A stretch of 64,000 bases of DNA from Streptomyces longisporoflavus (lineage in GTDB: Bacteria; Actinomycetota; Actinomycetes; Streptomycetales; Streptomycetaceae): assembly GCF_014649775.1 (NCBI RefSeq), contig NZ_BMTR01000009.1:248001-312000 (forward strand). Reading direction: 5' to 3'. Both the position numbers and the translations under genes were made by a program. A model generated the notes under the pieces. That model was not told the origin of the DNA and made no database searches. It saw only the letters and a program-made list of their open reading frames with translations. This document shows positions 1 through 7,933 of this stretch, in pieces; positions within the stretch are counted from its first letter, which is position 1; the number at the start of each line of letters is the position of its first letter.

Positions 1-1099
1 GCGCGGCAACTCCCGCCACCCCGGCGATCAACCCGGCTCCGGCGGGCGCGGCCACCTGCCCGAGCCGATTTCCGGTCAGTCGCAGCGCGAGCGCGGTGGA
101 CCGTGCCCCGTCCGGGGCGGCTTGCACGACGGTCGTCATCGACAACGGCTGCCCGACCCCCAGGCAGAACCCGAGCAGAACCAGCATCACCCCGAGGCCC
201 CACACCGGCACCGGCAGCGCGACCCCCGCACACAACAGGGCAGCCAGCAGACACGTGACGACGATCAGCGCCGTACGCCCGAGCAGATTGATCAGCGGCG
301 TCATCACGAGCCGGCAGGCGATCGTCGCCGCGGCCCGCAGCGAGAGCAGCACCCCGACCGTCGCGGGCGCGATGCCCCGGTGCTCGCCGACCACCGGCAG
401 ATAGGCGGTGAGGATGTCCGTGGCGGAGAGCACCGCGAGGCTGATGAAGATCCCCGCGGGCACACCACGCGTACGCAGAATGCCGAACACCGGCACCTTG
501 GGACCCGCCCGCCCCGCGCCGGGCGCCGCCGACCGCACATGCTCGATCCGCCACAGCGAAGTGAACGAGACCGCGGCGACCCCCGCCGACACCAGCAGCG
601 CGAGAGCGCTCGTACGGCCCATGTCCGCCCCGATGAGGGACCCCGCCGCGATCGGTCCGACCAATTGTCCGAGCGAGGCGCCGATCGTGAAGTGCCCGAA
701 GTTGCGGTCCTGTTCGTCGGGGGCGGACTGCCGGGCGACGATCGACTGGGCGCCGATCACGAAGCAGAGGTGCCCGAGGCCCATCACACCGCTCCAGGCG
801 GCGAGCGCGCCGAGCGACCCCGCCGTACCGCTGAGCGCGCACCCGCCGGAGATCAGGACGACACCGATCGGAAGCAGCGGCGCGCACCGCCCGGTGTCGG
901 TCCTGCGCCCGAGCGGCACGGCCGCGAAGAGCGGAAGCAGGGCGTACACACCGGCGATGACACCGATCGCCCGCTCGTCGGCGCCCAGCGACAGCGCCCG
1001 GTAGGAAACGGCCGGACGCGCCATCGACACCGCCCCCTGCGCGAAGCTGAAGGCGATGACGAGGCGCAGCAACCAGGCCCGGCCCGGTGTCGATGGCAT
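1..1099 (-). CDS. MFS transporter (partial, C-terminus beyond window edge)
   Basis: The frame opens at an ATG at 1099 (MPSTPGRAWLLRLV) and runs off the left edge, leaving 366 codons. The product is very hydrophobic, with roughly ten predicted membrane helices. A loop reading GRRTDTGR sits where MFS proteins carry motif A, and a basic linker near residues 185-195 separates two helix blocks. This is the usual shape of a 12-helix major facilitator exporter. The ATG overlaps the TGA of the upstream citrate-transporter gene (TGATG, 1097-1101), so the two are probably translationally coupled. The substrate cannot be told from sequence. Confidence 0.85.
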   Translation of the reverse strand, partial: MPSTPGRAWLLRLVIAFSFAQGAVSMARPAVSYRALSLGADERAIGVIAGVYALLPLFAAVPLGRRTDTGRCAPLLPIGVVLISGGCALSGTAGSLGALAAWSGVMGLGHLCFVIGAQSIVARQSAPDEQDRNFGHFTIGASLGQLVGPIAAGSLIGADMGRTSALALLVSAGVAAVSFTSLWRIEHVRSAAPGAGRAGPKVPVFGILRTRGVPAGIFISLAVLSATDILTAYLPVVGEHRGIAPATVGVLLSLRAAATIACRLVMTPLINLLGRTALIVVTCLLAALLCAGVALPVPVWGLGVMLVLLGFCLGVGQPLSMTTVVQAAPDGARSTALALRLTGNRLGQVAAPAGAGLIAGVAGVAA

Positions 1100-2556
1100 C
1101 AGATGATGCCGAAGAGGATGCCGGAGCCGAGCACCACGAGCGAGGTGAGCACGGCCCATTTGACGGTGAACTTGGTGTGGTCGCCGAACTCGACCTTGGC
1201 CATGCCGACCAGGACGTACACGGCGGGCACCAGCGGGCTCGACATGTGCAGCGCCTGCCCCGCGATCGAGGCGCGGGCGATTTCGAGGGTGCCGACGCCG
1301 TGCGCCTGGCCCGCCTCGGCGAGGACCGGCAGGACGCCGAAGTAGAAGCCGTCGTTCGACATGAAGTAGGTGAGCGGCAGCGACAGGAGGCCGGTGACCA
1401 GGCCCATCTGCGGGCCCATGCCCTCCGGGATGGCGTCGACGAGCCACTTGGCCATGCTGTCGACCATGCCGGTGCCCTGGAGGACTCCGGTGAAGACGGC
1501 GGCCGCGAAGACCATGCCGGTGACGTTGAGTACGTTCTCGGCGTGGGCGCCGATGCGGGCCTTCTGGTCGGGCATGTGCGGGAAGTTGACCGTGAGGGCG
1601 AGCGCGGCGCCGAGCAGGAAGAGGACCGGGATCGGCAGCCACTCCATGATCATGGCGGTGAGCAGGACCACGGTGAGACCGGCGTTGAACCAGTAGAGCT
1701 TGGGGCGCAGGGTGGCGCGGTTCGGGTCGAGCCCCTGGAAACCCTCGTCCTCGTCGGCGTCGTCGGAGGCAGCGCCACCGGAAGCAGCGCCTCCGGAAGC
1801 GGCGTCCGCGTCCGTGCCGGAGCCCGCTCCCCCGGTGGTCTTCTTGGTGAGCGACGTGCGCCCGTCACCGGTGCCGCCGCCCGCGCCCACCAGAACCGTC
1901 TCGCTCGCCGTCTCCTTCTCCAGGACCTCGTCCAGGGAGAGCATGCCGAGCCGCTTGCGCTCCCGCAGGCCCAGTGCGTAGGAGAGCAGGAAGACGGCCA
2001 CGAGGCCCATGGCGAGCGCCGGGATCATCGGGACGAAGATGTCGGCGGCATCGACCTTGAGGGCGGTCGCGGCGCGGGCCGTCGGGCCGCCCCAGGGCAG
2101 CGTGTTCATGACGCCGTTGGCGGTGGCCGCGACGCCCGTCATGACGACGAGGCTCATCTTGAGGCGTTTGTAGAGCGGGTACATCGCCGAGACCGTGATC
2201 ATGAAGGTCGTCGAGCCGTCGCCGTCGAGCGAGACGATCGCGGCGAGCACGGCGGTGCCGACGACGATGCGCACCGGGTCCGCCTTGCAGAAGCGCAGGA
2301 TGCCCCGGACGATCGGGTCGAAGAGGCCGACGTCGATCATCACGCCGAAGTACACGATGGCGAACATGAGCATGGCCGCCGTGGGCGCCAGATTTCCGAC
2401 GCCTTCGAGGACGTAGTCCCCGAGATGGGCTCCCTTTCCTACGAACACGCAGAAGAGCGCGGGGATCAGCACGAGTGCCGCGATCGGCGACATCTTCTTC
2501 ATCATGATCAGCACCAGGAAGGTGGCGATCATGACGAATCCGAGGATTGTCAGCAT
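1099..2556 (-). CDS. CitMHS-family citrate:divalent-cation/proton symporter
   Basis: The 485-residue integral membrane protein starts MLTILGFVMIATFLVL and carries the CitMHS features: paired helix blocks, the segment SLDGDGSTTFMIT near residue 110, and NGVMNTLPWGGPTAR near residue 147. Family members such as Bacillus CitM and CitH import citrate complexed with Mg2+ or Ca2+ with protons. A hydrophilic Gly/Asp/Ala-rich loop of about 50 residues (roughly 220-275) separates the two halves and is long for the family. The start is preceded by TTAGGTAG. The next gene is a coupled MFS exporter. No two-component system sits beside it, although such regulators often control these transporters. Confidence 0.9.
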   Translation of the reverse strand: MLTILGFVMIATFLVLIMMKKMSPIAALVLIPALFCVFVGKGAHLGDYVLEGVGNLAPTAAMLMFAIVYFGVMIDVGLFDPIVRGILRFCKADPVRIVVGTAVLAAIVSLDGDGSTTFMITVSAMYPLYKRLKMSLVVMTGVAATANGVMNTLPWGGPTARAATALKVDAADIFVPMIPALAMGLVAVFLLSYALGLRERKRLGMLSLDEVLEKETASETVLVGAGGGTGDGRTSLTKKTTGGAGSGTDADAASGGAASGGAASDDADEDEGFQGLDPNRATLRPKLYWFNAGLTVVLLTAMIMEWLPIPVLFLLGAALALTVNFPHMPDQKARIGAHAENVLNVTGMVFAAAVFTGVLQGTGMVDSMAKWLVDAIPEGMGPQMGLVTGLLSLPLTYFMSNDGFYFGVLPVLAEAGQAHGVGTLEIARASIAGQALHMSSPLVPAVYVLVGMAKVEFGDHTKFTVKWAVLTSLVVLGSGILFGII

Positions 2557-2564
2557 GGGGGCTA

Positions 2565-2618
2565 CCTAACGTTCACCATCGAACTCCCACCAGGTCTGGC
2601 GGTCCGGTTGACGTTAGG
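2565..2618. promoter_or_regulatory. Inverted repeat in front of the citrate transporter gene
   Basis: CCTAACGT (2565-2572) is matched by its exact reverse complement ACGTTAGG (2611-2618) 38 bases away. Extended one way the arms read CCTAACGTTCACC and CCTAACGTCAACC, so 11 of 13 bases agree. The proximal arm covers the likely ribosome-binding site of the citMHS gene. A related GTTAAC/TGTTGACGT stretch lies just outside (2633-2650). This looks like a paired regulator site, but the regulator is unknown. Confidence 0.45.
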
Positions 2619-2677
2619 ACCCGTTCTCGAGCGTTAACAAGATGTTGACGTGTGAGCAATAAGCGCAAAACTCCAGG

Positions 2678-4936
2678 TCAACGAGTTGCTGTGGGCGCGA
2701 GGTCCGTCAGGGCCGTCAGCGACACCGGGAAGCCGTTGAGCACCGCCGTCCCGGAGAGCGGGTCGAGCAGCGTGCCGTCCAGGAGCTGGTTCACGTTGGC
2801 GCCGGGGTTCTCGGCCGCGACGGCCAGGCGGGTGCCGGGGCGGTCGTGGCCCCAGCCGTGCGGCAGGCTGACCACTCCGGGGCGCACGGCGTCGGTCACC
2901 TCCACGGGGACGACGAGCGAGCCGCCGGCGGCCTGCACGCGCGCGTGGCCGCCGTTCTCCAGGCCGGCGCGGGCCGCGTCCTCGGGGTGGACGTGCAGGG
3001 TGCAGCGGTTGGAGCCGCCGGTGAGGGTGCGGACGTTGTGCATCCAGCTGTTGTTGGAGCGCAGATGGCGCCGTCCCACGAGGACGAGCTCGTCCGGCGT
3101 GGCACGCAGCGCGTCCGTGAGGCGGGGCAGGTCGTCAGCGATCGGTGCGGGGAAGAGCTCCACACGCCCGCTGCGTGTCTTGAGCACCTGCGGGAGCCGG
3201 GATTGCAGCGGGCCGAGGTCGATGCCGTGCGGGCGGTCGAGGAGCCGGTCGAGGGTGAGCCCGACCGCGCCGTCGCCGCGCCCGCCGAATCCGTCGCCGT
3301 ACGGGCCGAGCCGCAGCATCAGGTCGAGCCGCCGCTCGGGGCCGCTGTCGCCGGTGAGGAGGGCGGCCAGCTCCTTGGGGTCACGGCCGTACACGGCCGA
3401 GTGCGGCTCGGTGACGGCCTTGCCGAGGGTCCGGTCGATCACCATGGTGTCGACGGCCGCCGGGTCGGCGCCGTGCATACCGCTTCCGGCGAGCACGAGC
3501 CGGGCCAGGATCTCCGTCTCGGGCATCCTGCCGTCCGCGAGGGGCAGGGCGGCGCGGGTGTAGCGGACCTGGTTGCGTACGGCGAAGCCGTTGAAGGCGA
3601 AGTCGAAGTGCGGGCTCTGGGAGGGCGGGGGCGGCGGCAGGATCACGTGTGCGTGGCAGGAGGTCTCGTTCAGGTACGGGTCGACGCTGACCATGAAGTC
3701 GAGCGAGGCCAGGGCCTTGTCGAGGCGGTCGCCGTCCGGCGCGGAGAGCACCGGGTTGGCCGCGACGGCCACGACCGCGCGGATCGCCTCGTCGCCGGGG
3801 GTGTCGATCTCCTCGGCGAGCGCGGCGATCGGCAGTTCGCCCTTGGCCTCGGGGTGCCGGCTCACGCGGCTGTGCCAGCGGCCGAGGGCGAAGCCCTTGC
3901 CGGGGCCCGCCGGGCGGGGCTCGCGGTCGGTGGCCGAGAGGGGGAAGAGGGCGCCGCCGGGCCGGTCGAGGTTGCCGGTCAGTACGTTCAGGACGTCGAC
4001 CAGCCAGTTGGTGAGCGTGCCGTAGGCGACGGTGCTCGCGCCCACCCGGGCGTAGACGGCGGCGGTGGGCGCCGCCGCGAGGTCGCGGGCGAGGGCGCGG
4101 ATGGTGTCGGCGGGCACGTCGCAGGCCGCGGCGACGGCGTCGGGGGTGAAGTGGCGTACGGCCTCGCGTACGTCTTCGACCCCCTCCACCTGCTCTTCGA
4201 GCGCGCCGAGATCGGTGAGTTTCTCCTCGAAGAGGACGTGGGTCATGGCCGCGAGCAGCAGCGCGTCCGTGCCGGGCCGGATCGCGAGGTGCCGGTCCGC
4301 GAGCTTGGCGGTGCGGGTGCGGCGCGGGTCGACGACGGTGAGCGTGCCGCCCCGCGCGCGCAGCGCCTTCAGCTTGCCGGGGAAATCGGGGGCGGTGCAC
4401 AGGCTCCCGTTGGAGTCCAGGGGGTTGGCGCCGAGCAGCAGGAGATGGTCGGTGCGGTCCAGGTCGGGCACGGGGATGGCGAAGGCGTCGCCGAAGAGGA
4501 GCCCGCTGGAGACGTGCTTGGGCATCTGGTCGACGGTGCTCGCGGTGAAGACGTTGCGGGTGCCGAGGGAGCCGAGCAGTACGGGCGGGTAGAGGCCGCC
4601 TGCCATGGTGTGCACGTTCGGGTTGCCGAGGACCACGCCGACCGCCTGCGCGCCGTACCGCTCGATCAGGGGGCGCAGCCCGGCGGCGACGGCGTCGAAC
4701 GCCTCGTCCCAGGTCGCCTCCCGCAGGACGCCGTCCTTGCGTACGAGCGGTCCCTTCAGGCGGTCGGGGTCGGCGTCGGCCTCCGCGAAGGAGGCGCCCT
4801 TGGGGCAGATGAAGCCCCGGCTGAAGACGTCGTCCCGGTCCCCGCGCGCACCGGTGACCCGGCTGCCTTCGACGGTGAGCGTGAGCCCGCAGGTGGCTTC
4901 GCAGAGGGGGCAGATACGCAGGGCGGTGCTGGGCAT
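2678..4936 (-). CDS. Molybdopterin-dependent oxidoreductase (BisC/formate dehydrogenase-like), [4Fe-4S]
   Basis: The ATG at 4936 is preceded by GGAGGG at good spacing; the frame remains open another 16 codons upstream without such a site. The 752-residue product starts with the Fe-S binding set C9-x2-C12-x3-C16 and C44 (FICPKG). The Mo-bis-MGD binding body and a C-terminal dinucleotide-binding domain (SLPHGWGHDRPGTRL, NQLLDGTLLDPLSG) follow. This is the cytoplasmic COG0243 type with no Tat signal. The electron donor and substrate are unknown. The gene lies 91 bases downstream of a TetR gene, with two palindromes between them, so TetR control is likely. Confidence 0.88.
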   Translation of the reverse strand: MPSTALRICPLCEATCGLTLTVEGSRVTGARGDRDDVFSRGFICPKGASFAEADADPDRLKGPLVRKDGVLREATWDEAFDAVAAGLRPLIERYGAQAVGVVLGNPNVHTMAGGLYPPVLLGSLGTRNVFTASTVDQMPKHVSSGLLFGDAFAIPVPDLDRTDHLLLLGANPLDSNGSLCTAPDFPGKLKALRARGGTLTVVDPRRTRTAKLADRHLAIRPGTDALLLAAMTHVLFEEKLTDLGALEEQVEGVEDVREAVRHFTPDAVAAACDVPADTIRALARDLAAAPTAAVYARVGASTVAYGTLTNWLVDVLNVLTGNLDRPGGALFPLSATDREPRPAGPGKGFALGRWHSRVSRHPEAKGELPIAALAEEIDTPGDEAIRAVVAVAANPVLSAPDGDRLDKALASLDFMVSVDPYLNETSCHAHVILPPPPPSQSPHFDFAFNGFAVRNQVRYTRAALPLADGRMPETEILARLVLAGSGMHGADPAAVDTMVIDRTLGKAVTEPHSAVYGRDPKELAALLTGDSGPERRLDLMLRLGPYGDGFGGRGDGAVGLTLDRLLDRPHGIDLGPLQSRLPQVLKTRSGRVELFPAPIADDLPRLTDALRATPDELVLVGRRHLRSNNSWMHNVRTLTGGSNRCTLHVHPEDAARAGLENGGHARVQAAGGSLVVPVEVTDAVRPGVVSLPHGWGHDRPGTRLAVAAENPGANVNQLLDGTLLDPLSGTAVLNGFPVSLTALTDLAPTATR

Positions 4937-4962
4937 GGAAGACCCTCCGGGGCGGCGGCGAC

Positions 4963-4976
4963 AGCGCACGTGCGCT
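4963..4976. promoter_or_regulatory. Perfect 14-bp palindrome upstream of oxidoreductase gene
   Basis: AGCGCACGTGCGCT is an exact palindrome 27 bases before the ATG at 4936 and 6 bases from the TetR-type operator. It may be a second operator half-site or part of the promoter. Which protein binds it cannot be told. Confidence 0.35.
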
Positions 4977-4981
4977 CTCAC

Positions 4982-4997
4982 CATACCGACCGGTATG
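4982..4997. promoter_or_regulatory. Probable TetR-family operator
   Basis: CATACC and GGTATG form an inverted repeat around GACC (CATACCGACCGGTATG). The core ATACCGACCGGTAT is a form often found for TetR-family repressors. It lies between the TetR gene stop (5028) and the oxidoreductase start, so the protein encoded just upstream is the natural candidate to bind it and repress the oxidoreductase. Confidence 0.65.
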
Positions 4998-5027
4998 CAT
5001 GCCGTCAGGACCCTGCGGGAATCGGGT

Positions 5028-5660
5028 TCAGTCCAGCGCGCCCGCGAAATAGGAGTGCAGCAGGTGACGCGTCTCGTCGATCAGGGCGGGATCGCCCGAC
5101 GGATCGGCGCGGAAGGCGAGTTGGAGCACCGCGTCCACGGCTTCGACGCCGACGAGCACGATGCGCCGCAGCTTCTCGTCGAGGGCCCTGTCGAGGTGGG
5201 CGGCGAGCAGTCCCGCCACCCGCTCGGCGACGTCCGAGTTGGCGTCGGGCATCGCGTCGGGGGCCGAGGGGATGCCGAAGTCGACCAGCCCGAAACCGGG
5301 AACGGTGCGCTTCATGGCGAGGTACTCGTCGAAGGCCGCGTCGACGGCCCCGCGCCAGTCGCCGCGCTCCACCCCGGTCATACGCGCCGCCACGCGCTCT
5401 CCGTACGCGTCGAGGTTGCGGTGGGCCAGGGCGTCCGCCATGGCCCTCTTGTTGCCGAAGAAGCGGTAGACCGAGCCGATCGGTACGCCCGCGCGAAGGG
5501 CGACGGCACGGGTGCTCAGGTCTTCGTAGCCGACTTCGTCGAGGACCTCGGCGCAGGCGTCGAGGATGCGGCTCAGACGTTCGGCGCTGCGCTCCTGCAC
5601 GGGCACGCGGCGCAGGGTCTTCGGGGGCGGCGGGGGCTTCTGCCGATCACGGTGGGACAC
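5028..5660 (-). CDS. TetR/AcrR family transcriptional regulator
   Basis: A GTG start at 5660 gives a 210-residue protein (VSHRDRQKPPPPPKTLRRVPVQ). Residues 22-70 form the TetR helix-turn-helix (LDEVGYEDLSTRAVALRAGV, then PIGSVYRFFGNKRAMADAL). The C-terminal ligand domain begins near residue 85 and is family-typical in length. The gene is transcribed toward the molybdopterin oxidoreductase, with an operator-like palindrome between the two, and stands back to back with hmgA. It probably represses the oxidoreductase gene; control of hmgA from the shared upstream region is also possible. The inducer is unknown. Confidence 0.9.
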   Translation of the reverse strand: MSHRDRQKPPPPPKTLRRVPVQERSAERLSRILDACAEVLDEVGYEDLSTRAVALRAGVPIGSVYRFFGNKRAMADALAHRNLDAYGERVAARMTGVERGDWRGAVDAAFDEYLAMKRTVPGFGLVDFGIPSAPDAMPDANSDVAERVAGLLAAHLDRALDEKLRRIVLVGVEAVDAVLQLAFRADPSGDPALIDETRHLLHSYFAGALD

Positions 5661-5721
5661 CCCCGGGAGAGTAGAGCATCGTTCACATCCATGGATCCCC
5701 CTTGCGGAAGGAAAACGCGAA

Positions 5722-5741
5722 TCCTACGGTGTCCCATAGGA
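5722..5741. promoter_or_regulatory. Inverted repeat in the hmgA upstream region
   Basis: TCCTA (5722-5726) and TAGGA (5737-5741) flank ten bases, 22 bases before the hmgA start. The position suits an operator overlapping the promoter or leader. The HutC-type regulator directly downstream of hmgA and the divergent TetR are both candidates. A 10-bp palindrome ATCCATGGAT also occurs at 5687-5696. Confidence 0.35.
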
Positions 5742-5762
5742 ATCGTTGACGAGGGAGCGATG

Positions 5763-7109
5763 ATGAGCCGGGACAACACCAGCGACGCGGACCGTACGGA
5801 CGCGAACGGCGCGCGCAAGACGGCGGAGGCACTGACGTACCTCTCCGGCTTCGGCAACGAACACAGCTCCGAAGCGGTGCCCGGCGCCCTGCCGCACGGC
5901 CGCAACTCCCCCCAGCGCGCACCCCTCGGGCTGTACGCGGAGCAGCTGAGCGGCACCGCCTTCACCGAGCCCCGCGCGCACAACCGCCGCTCCTGGCTCT
6001 ACCGCATCCGCCCCTCCGCCGCGCACCCGCAGTTCACCCGCACCGACAACGGCGCGATCCGCACGGCGCCGTTCACCGAGACGCCCGACCCCAACCGCCT
6101 GCGCTGGAACCCGCTCCCCGGGCCCGCCCCCGGCACGGACTTCCTCGCGGGCCTGTGGACACTGGGCGGCAACGGCGACGCCACCCAGCGCACCGGCATG
6201 GCCGTGCACCTCTATCACGCCAACTCCTCCATGACGGATCGGGTGTTCAGCGACGCGGACGGCGAACTCCTCGTCGTCCCCGAGCAGGGCGGCCTGCTCC
6301 TTCGCACCGAGTTCGGGCTGCTGCGCGCCGAACCGGGCGAGGTGGCGCTGATCCCGCGCGGGGTGCGCTTCCGGGTGGAACTGCTCGACGACACCGCCCG
6401 CGGGTACGTGTGCGAGAACTACGGAGCGGCCTTCCAGCTGCCCGACCTGGGCCCGATCGGCGCGAACGGCCTGGCGAACGCGCGGGACTTCAGGGCTCCG
6501 GTCGCCGCGTACGAGGAAGACGAGCGCCCGGTGGAGGTGGTGAACAAGTTCTGCGGCAACCTGTGGAAGGCGACCTACGACCACTCGCCGCTCGACGTCG
6601 TCGCCTGGCACGGAAACCACGTCCCGTACGTGTACGACCTGCGCCGCTTCAACGTCCTCGGCACCATCAGCTACGACCACCCGGACCCGTCGATCTTCAC
6701 GGTCCTCACCTCGCCGTCCGACACCCCGGGGCTGGCGGGCGTCGACTTCGTGGTGTTCGCGCCGCGCTGGCTGGTCGGCGAGGACACCTTCCGGCCGCCG
6801 TACTTCCACCGGAACGTGATGAGCGAGTACATGGGCCTGATCGAGGGCGCCTACGACGCGAAAGCGGAGGGCTTCGTGCCCGGCGGCGGGTCGCTGCACA
6901 ACATGATGTCGGCGCACGGCCCCGACCGCGACACCTTCGAGAAGGCCTCGGCCGCCGAGCTGAAGCCGCAGAAGATCGACGACGGGCTTGCCTTCATGTT
7001 CGAGACACGCTGGCCGGTGACGGCCACGGAACAGGCAGCTCAGGCCGCCCATCTGCAGCGCGGATACGACGATGTGTGGGAGGGTCTGGAGCGCCATTTT
7101 CGAAACTGA
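5763..7109 (+). CDS. hmgA: Homogentisate 1,2-dioxygenase
   Basis: This iron enzyme opens the ring of homogentisate to maleylacetoacetate in tyrosine and phenylalanine breakdown. The start MSRDNTSDADRTDANG is chosen because GGGAG lies 5 bases upstream; an adjacent ATG at 5760 is also possible. The 448-residue protein has the family N-terminus YLSGFGNEHSSEAVPGALP and the central ENYGAAFQLPDLGPIGANGL. The C-terminal metal ligands are seen in FHRNVMSEYMGLIEG (His and Glu) and SLHNMMSAHGPD (His). The length is normal. A HutC-type regulator follows 59 bases downstream and may control it. Confidence 0.96.
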   Translation: MSRDNTSDADRTDANGARKTAEALTYLSGFGNEHSSEAVPGALPHGRNSPQRAPLGLYAEQLSGTAFTEPRAHNRRSWLYRIRPSAAHPQFTRTDNGAIRTAPFTETPDPNRLRWNPLPGPAPGTDFLAGLWTLGGNGDATQRTGMAVHLYHANSSMTDRVFSDADGELLVVPEQGGLLLRTEFGLLRAEPGEVALIPRGVRFRVELLDDTARGYVCENYGAAFQLPDLGPIGANGLANARDFRAPVAAYEEDERPVEVVNKFCGNLWKATYDHSPLDVVAWHGNHVPYVYDLRRFNVLGTISYDHPDPSIFTVLTSPSDTPGLAGVDFVVFAPRWLVGEDTFRPPYFHRNVMSEYMGLIEGAYDAKAEGFVPGGGSLHNMMSAHGPDRDTFEKASAAELKPQKIDDGLAFMFETRWPVTATEQAAQAAHLQRGYDDVWEGLERHFRN

Positions 7110-7168
7110 TCGGGCAACTGATCCCGTTTCGCTGCCGATGCGGACTGATTGACTCATTCGGAGAGACC

Positions 7169-7918
7169 GTGACCGCTTTCGCCCCGGACTCGATCGTCCT
7201 GAATCGCAAGCTGCCGCTCTGGTATCAGGTGTCGCAGTCCCTGCGCGCCTCGATACTCGGCCGCACACCCGACGCCCCGCTCCGGCTGCCCACCGAGGAG
7301 CAGCTGGCGGGGCACTACGGGGTGAGCGTCCTGACCATGCGCCAGGCGCTCAAGGAGCTCGAGGACGAGGGCCTGATCAGCCGGCACCGGCGGCGCGGCA
7401 CGTTCATCGAGCCGAGCGCCCGGCGCGGCTCGCCGGTCCGGCTGCTCGGCTCGGTCGACGCGATCGTGGCCCAGCAGTCGGGCATGAGCACCGAACTGCT
7501 CGCACACGGCACGGCTCCGGTCTCCGGCGAACTCGCCGAGCACTTCCCGGATCTGCCCGAGGTGGCGACGTACCACCGGCTGCGCAGCGACGAGAAGACG
7601 GGCGAACCGACCAATCACGCCCATAACTACATCCGCCCCGAGCTCGCCGAGCGCGTCGAGCTCGACGATCTGGCGCGCTGGCCCATGACGAAGGTGCTGC
7701 GCGACGTCGTGGGCGTCCGCATCAGCCGCATCACGGACACCGTCGAGGCCACGCTCGCCGACCCGGAGACGGCCCGCCTCCTCGAAGTGCCGCTGCTCAG
7801 CCCGATCCTGCACTACACGGGCATCACGTACGACGATCAGGGGCGCGCCCTGGACGTCGCCCGCATCCACTACCGCGGCGACCGCTTCTCCTTCACGGTC
7901 ACCCTCGACGCGACGTAA
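7169..7918 (+). CDS. GntR-family (HutC/UTRA subfamily) transcriptional regulator
   Basis: The GTG at 7169 has GGAGAG three bases upstream. The 249-residue product has an N-terminal winged helix with the GntR signature (LPTEEQLAGHYGVSVLTMRQALKELEDEGLISRHRRRGTF, about residues 35-78, read as separate parts). A UTRA ligand domain follows, ending VARIHYRGDRFSFTVTLDA. The gene follows hmgA on the same strand with a 59-base gap, so it may be co-transcribed and sense an aromatic-acid metabolite. That assignment is inferred from position only. Confidence 0.88.
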   Translation: MTAFAPDSIVLNRKLPLWYQVSQSLRASILGRTPDAPLRLPTEEQLAGHYGVSVLTMRQALKELEDEGLISRHRRRGTFIEPSARRGSPVRLLGSVDAIVAQQSGMSTELLAHGTAPVSGELAEHFPDLPEVATYHRLRSDEKTGEPTNHAHNYIRPELAERVELDDLARWPMTKVLRDVVGVRISRITDTVEATLADPETARLLEVPLLSPILHYTGITYDDQGRALDVARIHYRGDRFSFTVTLDAT

Positions 7919-7933
7919 GGGTCTCGACGTACG

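Noticed and set aside
1087..2637. Plus-strand open frame opposite the citrate transporter
   Set aside because: Antisense to the CitMHS gene, with a low-complexity acidic/Gly product and no ribosome site.
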